Source: Streptomyces sp. HmicA12
GTDB lineage: Bacteria > Actinomycetota > Actinomycetes > Streptomycetales > Streptomycetaceae
Reading direction: 5' to 3'
DNA length: 64,000 bases
Assembly: GCF_000373565.1 (NCBI RefSeq)
Contig: NZ_KB891842.1
Location: forward strand, 248,001 to 312,000
Shown here one piece after another: positions 50,759-59,294 of this stretch. Both the position numbers and the translations under genes were made by a program. The notes under the pieces are model-generated. The model saw only the letters and a list, made by a program, of their open reading frames with translations, was not told the origin of the DNA and did not search any database. Numbering within the stretch: the stretch's first letter is position 1; every line of letters begins with the position of its first letter.

Positions 50759-51912
50759 AGCGACCTCGAGATGATCAGGCGCATGATGTCGGAGGTGCCC
50801 TCCTCGATCTCCTCCAGCTTGGCGTCCCGCATCCACTGCTCGACCGGGAACTCGCGCGAGTAGCCCCAGCCGCCGAGCGTCTGGACGGCCGCCCAGGTGC
50901 AGTACGCGGCCGTCTCCGAGGCGGTGAGCTTCGCCATGGCCGCTTCCGTGGTGGCGTCGAGACCGGCGTCCAGGCGGCGGGCGGCACGCCACGTCATCAG
51001 CCGGGCCTGCTCGACGCGGGTACGCATGTCGGCGAGGCGGAAGGCGACCGCCTGGTGCTCGATGATCGGCTTGCCGAACTGCACGCGCGTGCGCGCGTAG
51101 TCGCGTGCGTACTCGTAGGCCGCGCGGGCCACACCCGTGGCTGCCGCGCCCAGGACGGCGCGCGAGATGTCGAAGGTGCGCATCAGGCCCGCGAATCCCT
51201 GGCCCTCGTCGCCGAGCCGGTTCTCCTCGGGGACGAACGCGTCGGAGAAGAACAGCTCCCGGCACACGATCGCGCGCTGGCCCATCTTGCGCATGGGCTC
51301 ACCGAAGGTGAGGCCCTCGGTGTCCTTGCGCAGCAGGAAGGCGCTGACCCCGCGCGCACGCCGCGTGGGCTCGGTCTTGGCGAAGACGACGTACTGCTCG
51401 GCCTCGCCCGCGTTCGAGATCCATGCCTTCTGGCCGTTCAGCAGGTAGCCGCCCTCGGTGCGGGTCGCCGCCGTCGTGATCGACGCGGCGTCCGAGCCGG
51501 AACCCGGCTCGGTGGTCGCGAGCGACGTCATCGGGGTGTCGGGGCCGGCCAGCGGCGTCAGCCACGCGCGCTTCTGCTCCTCGGTGCCCAGGGCGAGGAC
51601 CGGGTCGGCGAAGAACCCGTTCGAGCAGAGCAGATTGCCGATGCCCAGGTCGCCCACGCACAGCTCCTCCTGGACGAGGCACTGGGTGAAGACGTCGGTG
51701 AAGCCGCCGCCCCCGTACTCCTCGGGAAGCATGAAGCCGGTGATGCCGACCTCGGCGGCCTTGCGCCACAGGTCCCACGGCGTCTCGACGTCCGCCTCGT
51801 CCACGGCACGCGCGCGGGGACGTATCTCCTCGGCCGCGAACGACCGCGCGAGATCGACGACGGCGCGCTGCTCGTCGCTGAGCGGGACCAGCTCGGTGGG
51901 GAGATCCGACAC
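50755..51912 (-). CDS. Acyl-CoA dehydrogenase family protein
   Basis: 385 residues, a full-length FAD acyl-CoA dehydrogenase. MTSLATTEPGSGSDAAS is the first signature region, QKAWISNAGEAEQYVVFAKTE the mid beta domain, and LGGWGYSREFPVEQWMRDAKLEEIEEGTSDIMRLII the C-terminal signature with the catalytic Glu in IEEGT. It is the promoter-proximal gene. GTG 51912 has GGAGG upstream, and a promoter overlapped by an operator lies just before it. In this operon it probably desaturates the acyl-CoA formed from the decarboxylated amino-acid skeleton. Confidence 0.92.
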   Translation of the reverse strand: MSDLPTELVPLSDEQRAVVDLARSFAAEEIRPRARAVDEADVETPWDLWRKAAEVGITGFMLPEEYGGGGFTDVFTQCLVQEELCVGDLGIGNLLCSNGFFADPVLALGTEEQKRAWLTPLAGPDTPMTSLATTEPGSGSDAASITTAATRTEGGYLLNGQKAWISNAGEAEQYVVFAKTEPTRRARGVSAFLLRKDTEGLTFGEPMRKMGQRAIVCRELFFSDAFVPEENRLGDEGQGFAGLMRTFDISRAVLGAAATGVARAAYEYARDYARTRVQFGKPIIEHQAVAFRLADMRTRVEQARLMTWRAARRLDAGLDATTEAAMAKLTASETAAYCTWAAVQTLGGWGYSREFPVEQWMRDAKLEEIEEGTSDIMRLIISRSL

Positions 51913-51930
51913 GCTGCCTCCAAAGGGAAC

Positions 51931-52006
51931 TACTGAATCGTCAGTCAGTATCCGGAGCCTTCGAGAGCCGTGTCAATGTGTGCGTAACTGAATGATGGAT
52001 CAGTTC
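51931..52006. promoter_or_regulatory. Divergent promoter region with two TetR-type dyads
   Basis: Minus strand: TTGACA (51972-51977) and GATACT (51947-51952), 19 bases apart, drive the acyl-CoA dehydrogenase operon. Dyad 1, TACTGA-N8-TCAGTA (51931-51950), overlaps the -10. Dyad 2, AACTGA-N8-TCAGTT (51987-52006), has the same spacing and is 56 bp away, toward the MBL gene. Dyad 1 read on the minus strand, ACTGACTGACGATTCAGT, differs at only 2 of 18 bases from the permease operator at 37656-37673. Confidence 0.75.
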
Positions 52007-52093
52007 GAGTCGGTAGGTACGAGGGGCGTCGCGGCGCGTTGTCGGCGCGGCCGCACATAATGGGATTCCCTGATCGATCAAACGGGAGGCGCC

Positions 52094-53278
52094 GTGTCAC
52101 GTTCCCTGAGTTCCGGACTGCGCTCGCTGCAGCCCGCCGCCTTCGGCGCCGAGGCCACCGGCGCACGTCTGGAGCGCATCCGCAAGTCGCCGAACTTCGT
52201 GGACGGCACGTTCCAGAACCCGGAGGGCGCGCGCATTCGGCCGGACGGTTCCATGGTCGAGTTCGCGAAGATCTACTTCCGCAAGGAGGAGCGCGCCCGC
52301 CGCGCCCCCACCGGCACCGTCCCGGTCCACGCGACGACACTCGCCGACCTGGCGAAGCCCTCCGCCAGTGGGCTGCGCGCGACATGGATGGGCCATTCCA
52401 GCGTGCTGGTCGAGATCGACGGCGTACGGGTGCTCTTCGACCCGGTCTGGGGCGAGCGCTGTTCCCCGTTCGCCTTCGCGGGCCCCAAGCGGCTGCACCC
52501 CGTGCCGCTGCCGCTGGCGGCGCTCGGACCGGTCGACGTGGTGGTGATCTCGCACGACCACTACGACCACCTGGACATGCCCACGATCAAGGCGCTGGCC
52601 CATTCCGACACCGTCTTCGCCGTACCGCTGGGCGTCGGCGCGCACCTGGAGCACTGGGGCGTCCCGGCCGACCGGCTGCGCGAGCTGGACTGGCACGAGT
52701 CGACCACCGTCTCCGGCGTGACCCTCACCGCGACGCCCGCCCGCCACTTCTGCGGCCGCGGCCTGCGCAATCCGCAGCACACGCTGTGGGCGTCGTGGGT
52801 GGCCGCGGGGCCCGAGCACCGCGTCTACCACAGCGGCGACACCGGCTACTTCCAGGGCTTCCAGGAGATCGGGGCCGGGCACGGGCCGTTCGACCTGACG
52901 ATGATCCAGGTCGGTGCGTACGCCGAGTTCTGGCCCGACATCCACATGACGCCGGAGGAGGGCATGCGCGCCCACCTCGACCTTCAGGGCGGTGCGCCGC
53001 ACGGCGCGCTGCTGCCGATTCACTGGGGCACTTTCAACCTGGCTCCGCACGCCTGGGCCGAGCCCGGCGAGTGGATGTCGGACGCCGCTGCGGATGCGGG
53101 GCAGACCCTGGCCCTGCCGCGGCCCGGGCAGCCGTTCGAGCCCACCGGTGATGTGCCGCGGGATCCGTGGTGGCGGACGGCGTCGTCGCCCCTCGACCGC
53201 CCGTGGCGGCGGCTCCAGCCGGTCGGCGTGGGGCCGGGCCCCGCGCCCGCCGAGGTCGATGTGGCCGGCGAGCGCTGA
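52094..53278 (+). CDS. MBL fold metallo-hydrolase, NAPE-PLD/RomA-like
   Basis: 394 residues. Zinc-ligand motifs in order: ISHDHYDHLD (HxHxDH with the first His shifted in HDHYDH), PARHFCGRG, HSGDTGYF (Asp ligand) and LPIHWGTFNL (final His). ATWMGHSSVLVEIDGVRVLFDPVW is the opening strand typical of UlaG/NAPE-PLD-like proteins. No signal peptide. The phosphodiester or lactone substrate is unknown. GTG 52094 follows GGGAGGCGCC. It is divergent from the catabolic operon and may share its operators. Confidence 0.88.
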   Translation: MSRSLSSGLRSLQPAAFGAEATGARLERIRKSPNFVDGTFQNPEGARIRPDGSMVEFAKIYFRKEERARRAPTGTVPVHATTLADLAKPSASGLRATWMGHSSVLVEIDGVRVLFDPVWGERCSPFAFAGPKRLHPVPLPLAALGPVDVVVISHDHYDHLDMPTIKALAHSDTVFAVPLGVGAHLEHWGVPADRLRELDWHESTTVSGVTLTATPARHFCGRGLRNPQHTLWASWVAAGPEHRVYHSGDTGYFQGFQEIGAGHGPFDLTMIQVGAYAEFWPDIHMTPEEGMRAHLDLQGGAPHGALLPIHWGTFNLAPHAWAEPGEWMSDAAADAGQTLALPRPGQPFEPTGDVPRDPWWRTASSPLDRPWRRLQPVGVGPGPAPAEVDVAGER

Positions 53279-53325
53279 CGGCGAGACCCGGCAGCGCCCG
53301 CCGGGCCCCTCGTGGCGTTCGGCCG

Positions 53326-54501
53326 TCACCCGAAGCGCACCGGCAGTTCGGTCAGCCCGCGCAGCAGCGTGCTGCTGCGCCAGGTCAGCTGGTCCGGGTC
53401 GGTGGCGAAGGCCATGGCCGGTCGATCGCGCAGGAGCAGCCGCAGGGCGATCTCGGCCTCCGCGCGAGCCAGGGGTGCGCCGACGCAGTGGTGCACCCCG
53501 TGGCCGAAGCCGAGATGTCCCTGGGCACGCCGGGTGAGGTCGAAGCGGTCGGGGTCCGGGAAGCGGAGCGGGTCGCGGGAGGCCGCGGCGAGGGAGACCT
53601 GGACGGCGTCACCGGCCGGGATGCGCACGCCCGCCAGGTCGAGAGGTTCCGTGGCGAACCGGAACGCGGAGGCGTGCACCGGCGCGTTGTACCGCAAGGA
53701 CTCCTCGACGGCGGACGGGAGCAGCTCCGGATCGGCGAGCAGGGCCAGCTGGTCCGGGTGCTCCAGCAGGGTGTGCACCGTCGCCGAGATCAGATCGACC
53801 GTCGTCTCATGGCCCGCGACCAGGAGCAGGAAGGCCATCCCGAGCAGTTCCTCGGAGGTCAGCTCCGCGCCGGCGGCGGCGAGTTCGCCGAGCAGGGTGT
53901 GATCAGGGGCCGCGGCCTTGTCGGCGATGAGCCGGGTCAGGAAATCGGTGAGCCCGGCCGCCGCCTCGGCCGCGGCGTCGGCGGAGGTCGGCCGGACCAG
54001 CTCGGTCGACCAGGCGTGAAAGCCCGTACGGTGCACGGTCGGAACGCCCAGCAGTTCGCAGATCACGGTGACCGGGAGCGGCAGCGCGTACCGGCTCACC
54101 AGGTCGGCTGTTCCCTCCCGCGGCAGATCCGCCAGCAGGGCGGCCGCCGCCGACTCGATGGCCGGTCGCATCGCGGAGATCCGCGCGGACGTGAAATGCC
54201 GTGCCACCAGCTGCCGCAGCCGCGTGTGCCGGGGCGGGTCGCTCTGGAGCATGTTGTGCCCCAGGGCGTTGCCCCCGTCGGTGTGCCAGGACGTGGAATG
54301 CCGGATGTCGTTGCTCAGACGTGGGTCGGTGAGTGCGGCGCGCGCCGCGTCCCAGGTCAGTACGAGCCAGCAGTCCCCGCTCTCCGGCAGATGGACGCGG
54401 TGCACGGCGGACTCGGCGCGCAGGGCGGCGTAGGCGCGGTGGGGATCGGTCGACAGGTCGAGGCCGGAGGGGGCCAGTTCCTGCAGGGTGGGGGCGGTCA
54501 C
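53326..54501 (-). CDS. Cytochrome P450
   Basis: 391 residues, a soluble bacterial P450. The I-helix oxygen-binding motif is LLLVAGHETTVD, the K-helix ExxR is EESLRYNAPVHA, and the heme loop FGHGVHHCVGAPLAR has the proximal Cys at about residue 339. General similarity is to the CYP107/CYP105-like actinobacterial group. No ferredoxin or reductase gene is adjacent, so electron partners must come from elsewhere. GTG 54501 is used; the gene is 25 bases downstream of the patatin gene on the same strand and probably cotranscribed. The substrate cannot be inferred. Confidence 0.93.
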   Translation of the reverse strand: MTAPTLQELAPSGLDLSTDPHRAYAALRAESAVHRVHLPESGDCWLVLTWDAARAALTDPRLSNDIRHSTSWHTDGGNALGHNMLQSDPPRHTRLRQLVARHFTSARISAMRPAIESAAAALLADLPREGTADLVSRYALPLPVTVICELLGVPTVHRTGFHAWSTELVRPTSADAAAEAAAGLTDFLTRLIADKAAAPDHTLLGELAAAGAELTSEELLGMAFLLLVAGHETTVDLISATVHTLLEHPDQLALLADPELLPSAVEESLRYNAPVHASAFRFATEPLDLAGVRIPAGDAVQVSLAAASRDPLRFPDPDRFDLTRRAQGHLGFGHGVHHCVGAPLARAEAEIALRLLLRDRPAMAFATDPDQLTWRSSTLLRGLTELPVRFG

Positions 54502-54526
54502 GGTGCTGCCTCTCGTCGGGTGGGGG

Positions 54527-55378
54527 TCATGTCCGCCAGGCCCGCGCCACTGCCTCGGCCGCCGTCGAGGCCTGGGCGTGGCCGGCGCGGGCCGCGGCCG
54601 GGCGGCGTGCGTTGTCGGTCATGTCGCGGCCCATGGCCCGGCGTGCGGCGCGGTCGGGCACCAGGAGGGAGACGGCGGCGCCCTCGGCGGTGAGCCGGGC
54701 GGCCTGCTCCTGAGCGCTCGGATGGGGGCCGACCCCTGACGGCAGCGGAACGACGGCCAGGACCCGTCGGTGTCCGGTGGCCAGTTGGAGGTTGGCGGTG
54801 GAGCGCGTGCCGCCGTCCATCCAGCGACGGCCCGCGAGTGTCACGGGTGGCCACACCAGAGGCACCGCGCAACTGGCCGCCACGGCCTCGACCAGCGTCA
54901 CCTGGGAGTCCGCGTCGAAGGCCCGCACCTCGCCCGACACGGCGTCGACGGCGGTGATCCGCAGAGCTCGTGTGGGCCACTGTGTCGCCCCGTGCAGCAG
55001 CTCCTCGACGGCGCCGGGCAGGTCCAGGCCGGCCGGGGGCCGGGTGCTCTGGGCCGCGCGCCCCAGGCGCCGGACGGACCGCTCGGGGTCCCGGCTCGCG
55101 AGCGCGGCCCAGAGGAAACGCGCGGTCTGCGCGACGGTGACGTGCAGGTCGATGCGGTCGTCACCGGCGAGCTGACGGGCATACAGCTCGCTCGGCGGGT
55201 GGCCGCAGGCCAGCCGGGACCCGAAGATCGCGCCGGCCGAGGTGCCGATGACCACGTCGGCGTGCTCCAGGTCGACGCCCGCGTCCGCGAGGCCCGCGAG
55301 GACGCCGAGCATCCAGGCGCCGCCGACGGCACCGCCGCCTCCGAGCACCAACGCGTTCTCGTTGCCCTGCTGGACCAC
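54527..55378 (-). CDS. Patatin-like phospholipase family protein
   Basis: 283 residues. LGGGGAVGGAWMLGVLAGL is the Gly-rich oxyanion motif, VIGTSAGAIFGS the GxSxG nucleophile and WMDGGTRS the DGG catalytic Asp. Nothing indicates export. Family members hydrolyse acyl lipids. GTG 55378 is preceded by CAGGAGGTGTG, a strong ribosome-binding site. It is divergent from a TetR gene, with two palindromes in between, and is followed by the P450 gene, suggesting a lipid-modifying pair under TetR control. Confidence 0.9.
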   Translation of the reverse strand: MVQQGNENALVLGGGGAVGGAWMLGVLAGLADAGVDLEHADVVIGTSAGAIFGSRLACGHPPSELYARQLAGDDRIDLHVTVAQTARFLWAALASRDPERSVRRLGRAAQSTRPPAGLDLPGAVEELLHGATQWPTRALRITAVDAVSGEVRAFDADSQVTLVEAVAASCAVPLVWPPVTLAGRRWMDGGTRSTANLQLATGHRRVLAVVPLPSGVGPHPSAQEQAARLTAEGAAVSLLVPDRAARRAMGRDMTDNARRPAAARAGHAQASTAAEAVARAWRT

Positions 55379-55403
55379 GCCACACCTCCTGGCCGAGTGA
55401 AGT

Positions 55404-55461
55404 GGGGAGTGCTCCCCGTTTCACTTCGGGACGATAGCATCCGTACCGGGGAGGCATCCCC
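55404..55461. promoter_or_regulatory. Two palindromes between patatin and TetR genes
   Basis: GGGGAGTGCTCCCC (55404-55417), extended outward as GTGAA...TTCAC, and GGGGAGGCATCCCC (55448-55461) match at 11 of 14 bases, with centres 44 bp apart. They flank the expected divergent promoters and are probable operators for the TetR protein at 55513. Confidence 0.75.
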
Positions 55462-55512
55462 GCTTTCTCTGGTGGTGACGGCGTGACCGATCGGGGGATC
55501 GAGAGGACGATG

Positions 55513-56220
55513 ATGAGCGCTCGTTCGGACGGCGACCCGGCCCGTCCGCGCCGTGACGCGCGGCGCAATCGCGACCGCCTGCTGCGGGCGGCGCACGAGG
55601 TGTTCACCGAGCAGGGCCTCGAAGCCCCGCTGGATGTGATCGCACGACGTGCGGGCGTCGGCAACGCGACCTTGTACCGGCACTTCCCGACCCGTGCGGC
55701 GCTGGTCGACGCCGTCTTCCGCGACCAGCTCGGCGGCACGACGGCCGCCGGGGAGCGTGCGAGAAGCGCTCCCGACGCATGGACCGGACTGCACTCCTAT
55801 CTGGAGGGCGTGTTCGCCACCCTCGCCGCCGACCGTGGCGCCAACGATCTGATGACCACCCGCCTTCAGGGGGTCGACGCGCTTGACGCCGTACACGCGC
55901 ACAATCGGGAGACCCTCGACCTTCTCCTCGCGCGCGGTCGCGCCGAGGGCGCTGTGCGCGGCGACATCAGCACCGAGGACGTCCTGTTCATGCTGGCCGC
56001 TCTGGGCCGCGCCGCTCCGGCCCTTACCGCGGCCACCACGTCCGACGCATGGCGGCGCCCTCTCGCCCTTCTGCTCGACGGCCTCCGTGCGCCGACCGCC
56101 GCCCCGCTCCCGGGCGCGGGTCTGACGCCGGGGGAACTCGACGGCGTACTGGAGGAATTGGGGTCGCAGCGGGGTACGGCGAGGGGTGCGGCCGGGAAGG
56201 GGGAGCGGCGCGACGCCTAG
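55513..56220 (+). CDS. TetR/AcrR family transcriptional regulator
   Basis: 235 residues from ATG 55513 (GAGAGGA 5 bases upstream; GTG 55483 and ATG 55510 are alternatives). The HTH is RNRDRLLRAAHEVFTEQGLEAPLDVIARRAGVGNATLYRHFPTRAALVDAVF. The ligand-binding half (WTGLHSYLEGVFATLAADRGANDLM ... LLARGRAEGAVRGDISTEDVLFMLAALGRA) belongs to the SCO-type TetR_C group. The C-terminal 40 residues are low complexity. Divergent from the patatin-P450 unit, it most likely represses it and itself through the two palindromes. Confidence 0.9.
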   Translation: MSARSDGDPARPRRDARRNRDRLLRAAHEVFTEQGLEAPLDVIARRAGVGNATLYRHFPTRAALVDAVFRDQLGGTTAAGERARSAPDAWTGLHSYLEGVFATLAADRGANDLMTTRLQGVDALDAVHAHNRETLDLLLARGRAEGAVRGDISTEDVLFMLAALGRAAPALTAATTSDAWRRPLALLLDGLRAPTAAPLPGAGLTPGELDGVLEELGSQRGTARGAAGKGERRDA

Positions 56221-56221
56221 A

Positions 56222-56269
56222 GCTCGGCCCATTGCGGAAGCGCGTACACCCTTCCGTGCAGGGCCGAGC
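56222..56269. terminator. Hairpin between convergent TetR and VOC genes
   Basis: GCTCGGCCC (56222-56230) pairs perfectly with GGGCCGAGC (56261-56269). An inner GGAAG/CTTCC stem can extend it. It lies directly after the TetR stop. Confidence 0.7.
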
Positions 56270-56287
56270 GGTCCCGAGAGGCCCTCA

Positions 56288-56728
56288 TTACGAGGGTCGC
56301 GGACCCGCCGCCACGCAGAACTCGTTGCCCTCCGGGTCCGCCATCATGATGTGGTGGCCGTCGAACTCCTCCAGGATCGTGCCGCCCGCCCGCACGAGCC
56401 GGTCCGCCTCCGCCTCGATGCGGGACCAGCGCTGCTGCGGTGACCCGTCACCCGGGACCCGTACATCGATGTGCAGCCGGTTCTTCGCCGTCTTCGGCTC
56501 GCACACCTTCAGGATCGACAGGCGCGGCCCGATCCCGTCCGGATCGCACAGCCACGCGCCGTCGTCCTCCTCCTCGTCCTCCGGCAGATCGAACGAGGCG
56601 AGCCACTCCTCGCGCGTCGTGAACGGCGCGGGCGGGGGCTCGTCGACGTAACCGAGCGCCGTCTTCCAGAAGTCGGCGAGCAGCGTCGCGTCCGCGCAGT
56701 CGAGCGTGAGGTCGAATCTCATTGACAT
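56288..56728 (-). CDS. VOC family protein
   Basis: 146 residues with two beta-alpha-beta-beta-beta modules. FDLTLDCADATLLADFWKTALGY opens the first and RLHIDVRVPGDGS the second, with GHHIMMADPEGNEFCVA as the glyoxalase-like metal-site end. A run of acidic residues (PEDEEEDDGAW) sits in the middle loop. Members are dioxygenases, lyases or drug-binding resistance proteins; no assignment is possible. ATG 56728 or the nearby ATG 56722 starts it. Confidence 0.85.
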   Translation of the reverse strand: MSMRFDLTLDCADATLLADFWKTALGYVDEPPPAPFTTREEWLASFDLPEDEEEDDGAWLCDPDGIGPRLSILKVCEPKTAKNRLHIDVRVPGDGSPQQRWSRIEAEADRLVRAGGTILEEFDGHHIMMADPEGNEFCVAAGPRPS

Positions 56729-56973
56729 GAGAGCCGAACGTACGGGACGCCACTGACAATCCGATCCGCCACGAACCCCCAGTACTTAATCGGTCTGGCG
56801 TGCGATGACTCATACCAGAGCGGGACGTCGGCCGTCGGAGTTTGGCAACTGCCCACCGCACATGAGGCGTTGACGACTACCGTGAGTGGCCGCCGCGCGA
56901 CGCCCGGTTGTCGCCGTGTGCCGTCGGAGAGCCCAGACCGAGAGCCCCAGATCAGAGAGCCCGAGGACGCCGC

Positions 56974-58740
56974 ATGTCTCAGCTTCGCCAGCCGGCCGCC
57001 CGCGCAGACCGCCGCGAAGGCGGTCGGCACGGCAGGCCGACCGGGCGGGCCGCCGCGCAGGGTCAACGGCCTGCCGAGACCCACATACGGCCACAACTGC
57101 TGCGCATCGCCGTGCTGCCGCCGCTCGCGGTGGCACTCGGTGCGTCCGCCGCCGTCATCTTCGCCGTCCGGTCCACGGGCGTGCGACCCAGCACCGAGCT
57201 GTGGGCCGTGCTCGCCGGAGCCTGCCTCGTCACGACGGCCGGCATCGTCATCGCCGCGATCGCCGCCGACCGCGCCGCCACCGCCGTGCACGACCGGGTC
57301 GTCGGACTGCGCCGCAGCAGCGCCCGCGGCCAGTCCGAACTGCGCGGCCTGGTCGAGAAGTTGCGCAAGGGCGAGGGGCCACCGGCGCGCCGCGCGTCCT
57401 CGCCCGCGCCCTCGGACGCCGACGACTTCGACAAACTCGCCGCCGACCTGGCGCGCGCCCAGGACGTCGCGGTCACCGCCGTCGTGCAGGCCACCCAACT
57501 GTCCAGCCAGGCCGGCAGCCAGCAGACGGTCGAGGTCTTCGTCAACCTGGCGCGACGCCTCCAGTCCCTCGTCCACCGCGAGATCTCGATCCTCGACGAC
57601 CTGGAGAACGACGTCGAGGACCCGGATCTGCTCAAGGGCCTCTTCCATGTGGACCACTTGGCCACGCGCATCCGAAGGCACGCGGAGAACCTCGCCGTAC
57701 TCGGTGGCGCCGTTTCGCGCCGCCAGTGGAGCCACCCCGTCTCCATGACCGAAGTGATGCGCTCCGCCATCGCCGAGGTCGAGCAGTACTCCCGGGTCAA
57801 GCTGGTCCCGCCGATCGACGGGACACTGCGCGGGCACGCCGTCGCCGACTGCATCCACCTGCTCGCCGAACTCGTCGAGAACGCGACCGTGTTCTCCGCC
57901 CCGCACACCCAGGTCCTGCTGCGCGCCAACGTGGTCACCTCAGGGCTCGCGGTCGAGGTCGAGGACCGTGGGCTCGGGATGCCGGTCACCGAGCAGAACA
58001 GGATGAACGCCCTGCTCGCCGACCCCGACCAGGTCAACGTCGCGAGCCTCCTCCAGGACGGCCGCATCGGCCTGTTCGTGGTGTCGCAGCTCGCCCGGCG
58101 GCACGGCATCACCGTACGGCTGCAGACCAACATCTACGGGGGCGTCCAGGCCATCCTGGTCCTGCCGCAGGCGCTGCTCGGCTCCGAGCAGGCGGAGCGT
58201 ACGCCCCACGTGCGCAAGGCCGCCGCCGCGGCGACCGCCGACAGCGTGCTGGGTCCCCAGGCCGCGGCGGCGGCCACGTCACCGCCCCCCGTCCGGCAGG
58301 CATCCGCCCCCGCACCACAGGCTCCGGTCGCCGTGCCGCGGCGGCCGCGCACCGCCCCCACCGCCGCGCCCGGCGTCGCCGCGCCCCTGCCGCAGCGCAC
58401 CGCGGGTGCCTCGCGCGCCACGCCCGCCGAGGCGGTACCCGGCATCCGCCCCGAGGACCGCCGGGCCGCCGACGAGAGCGCTCAGGAACCGCCCACACCG
58501 GTCAACGGAGCGGTGCGCGGCACCATGGGCCGCCCCCAACTGCCCCGGCGCAGAGCCCAGGAACACCTCGCGCCACAACTGCGCGGCGGCCCGGCGCAGC
58601 GGCAGGACGACGAACCGCCGGTCGGGCACGATCCCGGCCTCATGGCGGCGTTCCAGCGCGGCATCACCCTCGCCGAGGCGGCCGATCCGCGCATGACCCC
58701 GCCCCGCGACCCAGGAGACGAGGGCGGGACCACCGCATGA
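56974..58740 (+). CDS. cvnA: Conservon sensor kinase-like protein CvnA
   Basis: 588 residues. Two hydrophobic helices (LLRIAVLPPLAVALGASAAVIFAV and LWAVLAGACLVTTAGIVIAAIAA, about 40-105) place the short N-terminus inside. A cytosolic dimerisation-like region follows (VFVNLARRLQSLVHREISILDDLENDVEDPDLLKGLFHVDHLATRIRRHAENL). The ATPase domain has N-box LAELVENATVFS, G1 VEDRGLGM and G2 DGRIGLFVVSQLARRHG. The C-terminal 180 residues are Pro/Ala-rich and likely disordered. Conservons (cvn) couple such a kinase-like protein to a Ras-like GTPase module. ATG 56974 has GAGGA upstream. Confidence 0.9.
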   Translation: MSQLRQPAARADRREGGRHGRPTGRAAAQGQRPAETHIRPQLLRIAVLPPLAVALGASAAVIFAVRSTGVRPSTELWAVLAGACLVTTAGIVIAAIAADRAATAVHDRVVGLRRSSARGQSELRGLVEKLRKGEGPPARRASSPAPSDADDFDKLAADLARAQDVAVTAVVQATQLSSQAGSQQTVEVFVNLARRLQSLVHREISILDDLENDVEDPDLLKGLFHVDHLATRIRRHAENLAVLGGAVSRRQWSHPVSMTEVMRSAIAEVEQYSRVKLVPPIDGTLRGHAVADCIHLLAELVENATVFSAPHTQVLLRANVVTSGLAVEVEDRGLGMPVTEQNRMNALLADPDQVNVASLLQDGRIGLFVVSQLARRHGITVRLQTNIYGGVQAILVLPQALLGSEQAERTPHVRKAAAAATADSVLGPQAAAAATSPPPVRQASAPAPQAPVAVPRRPRTAPTAAPGVAAPLPQRTAGASRATPAEAVPGIRPEDRRAADESAQEPPTPVNGAVRGTMGRPQLPRRRAQEHLAPQLRGGPAQRQDDEPPVGHDPGLMAAFQRGITLAEAADPRMTPPRDPGDEGGTTA

Positions 58741-58859
58741 CGCCCGTCCACGCGCGCGTGCGCCACCGCCCGATATTCGGCGGGCCACCGGGCCCCACTC
58801 CCGCTGTCCCCCCGACCACCAGCACCACACCGAGCAGTCCACCAAGGAGTCGATCCCCC

Positions 58860-59294
58860 ATGGCGAGCGATGTGCCGACGGGTCATGTGTCCGATCTCGA
58901 CTGGCTGATGAGCGGCCTCGTCCAGCGCGTACCCCACACCAACAGCGCTGTGCTCCTCTCCTCCGACGGCCTCGTCAAGTCCGTGCACGGACTCGACGCC
59001 GACAGCGCCGACCACATGGCGGCCCTCGCGTCCGGTCTCTACTCCCTCGGCCGCAGCGCCGGGGTCAGGTTCGGAGACGGCGGCGACGTACGACAGGTGG
59101 TGGTGGAGCTGGACTCCGCCCTGCTGTTCGTGTCGACCGCGGGCTCCGGCACCTGCCTCGCGGTGCTCGCCGGACGGGAGGCCGACGCCGCCGTGCTCGG
59201 CTACGAGATGGCCATGCTCGTCAAGAGCGTGCGGCCCTACCTGATGACAGCACCCCGGCAGCCCGCGGCCGAACCTTCGGCGATGAGGAATTGA
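58860..59294 (+). CDS. cvnB: Roadblock/LC7 domain protein CvnB
   Basis: 144 residues from ATG 58860, which has AAGGAG 10 bases upstream. A frame starting ATGA-coupled to cvnA at 58737 would add 41 Pro-rich residues. The Roadblock fold is visible (LDWLMSGLVQRVPHTNSAVLLSSDGLVKSVHGLD ... ALASGLYSLGRSAG ... VVVELDSALLFVSTAGSGTCLAVLAGREADAAVLGYEM). In conservons it is the presumed GTPase-activating or scaffold partner of CvnD. Confidence 0.9.
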   Translation: MASDVPTGHVSDLDWLMSGLVQRVPHTNSAVLLSSDGLVKSVHGLDADSADHMAALASGLYSLGRSAGVRFGDGGDVRQVVVELDSALLFVSTAGSGTCLAVLAGREADAAVLGYEMAMLVKSVRPYLMTAPRQPAAEPSAMRN

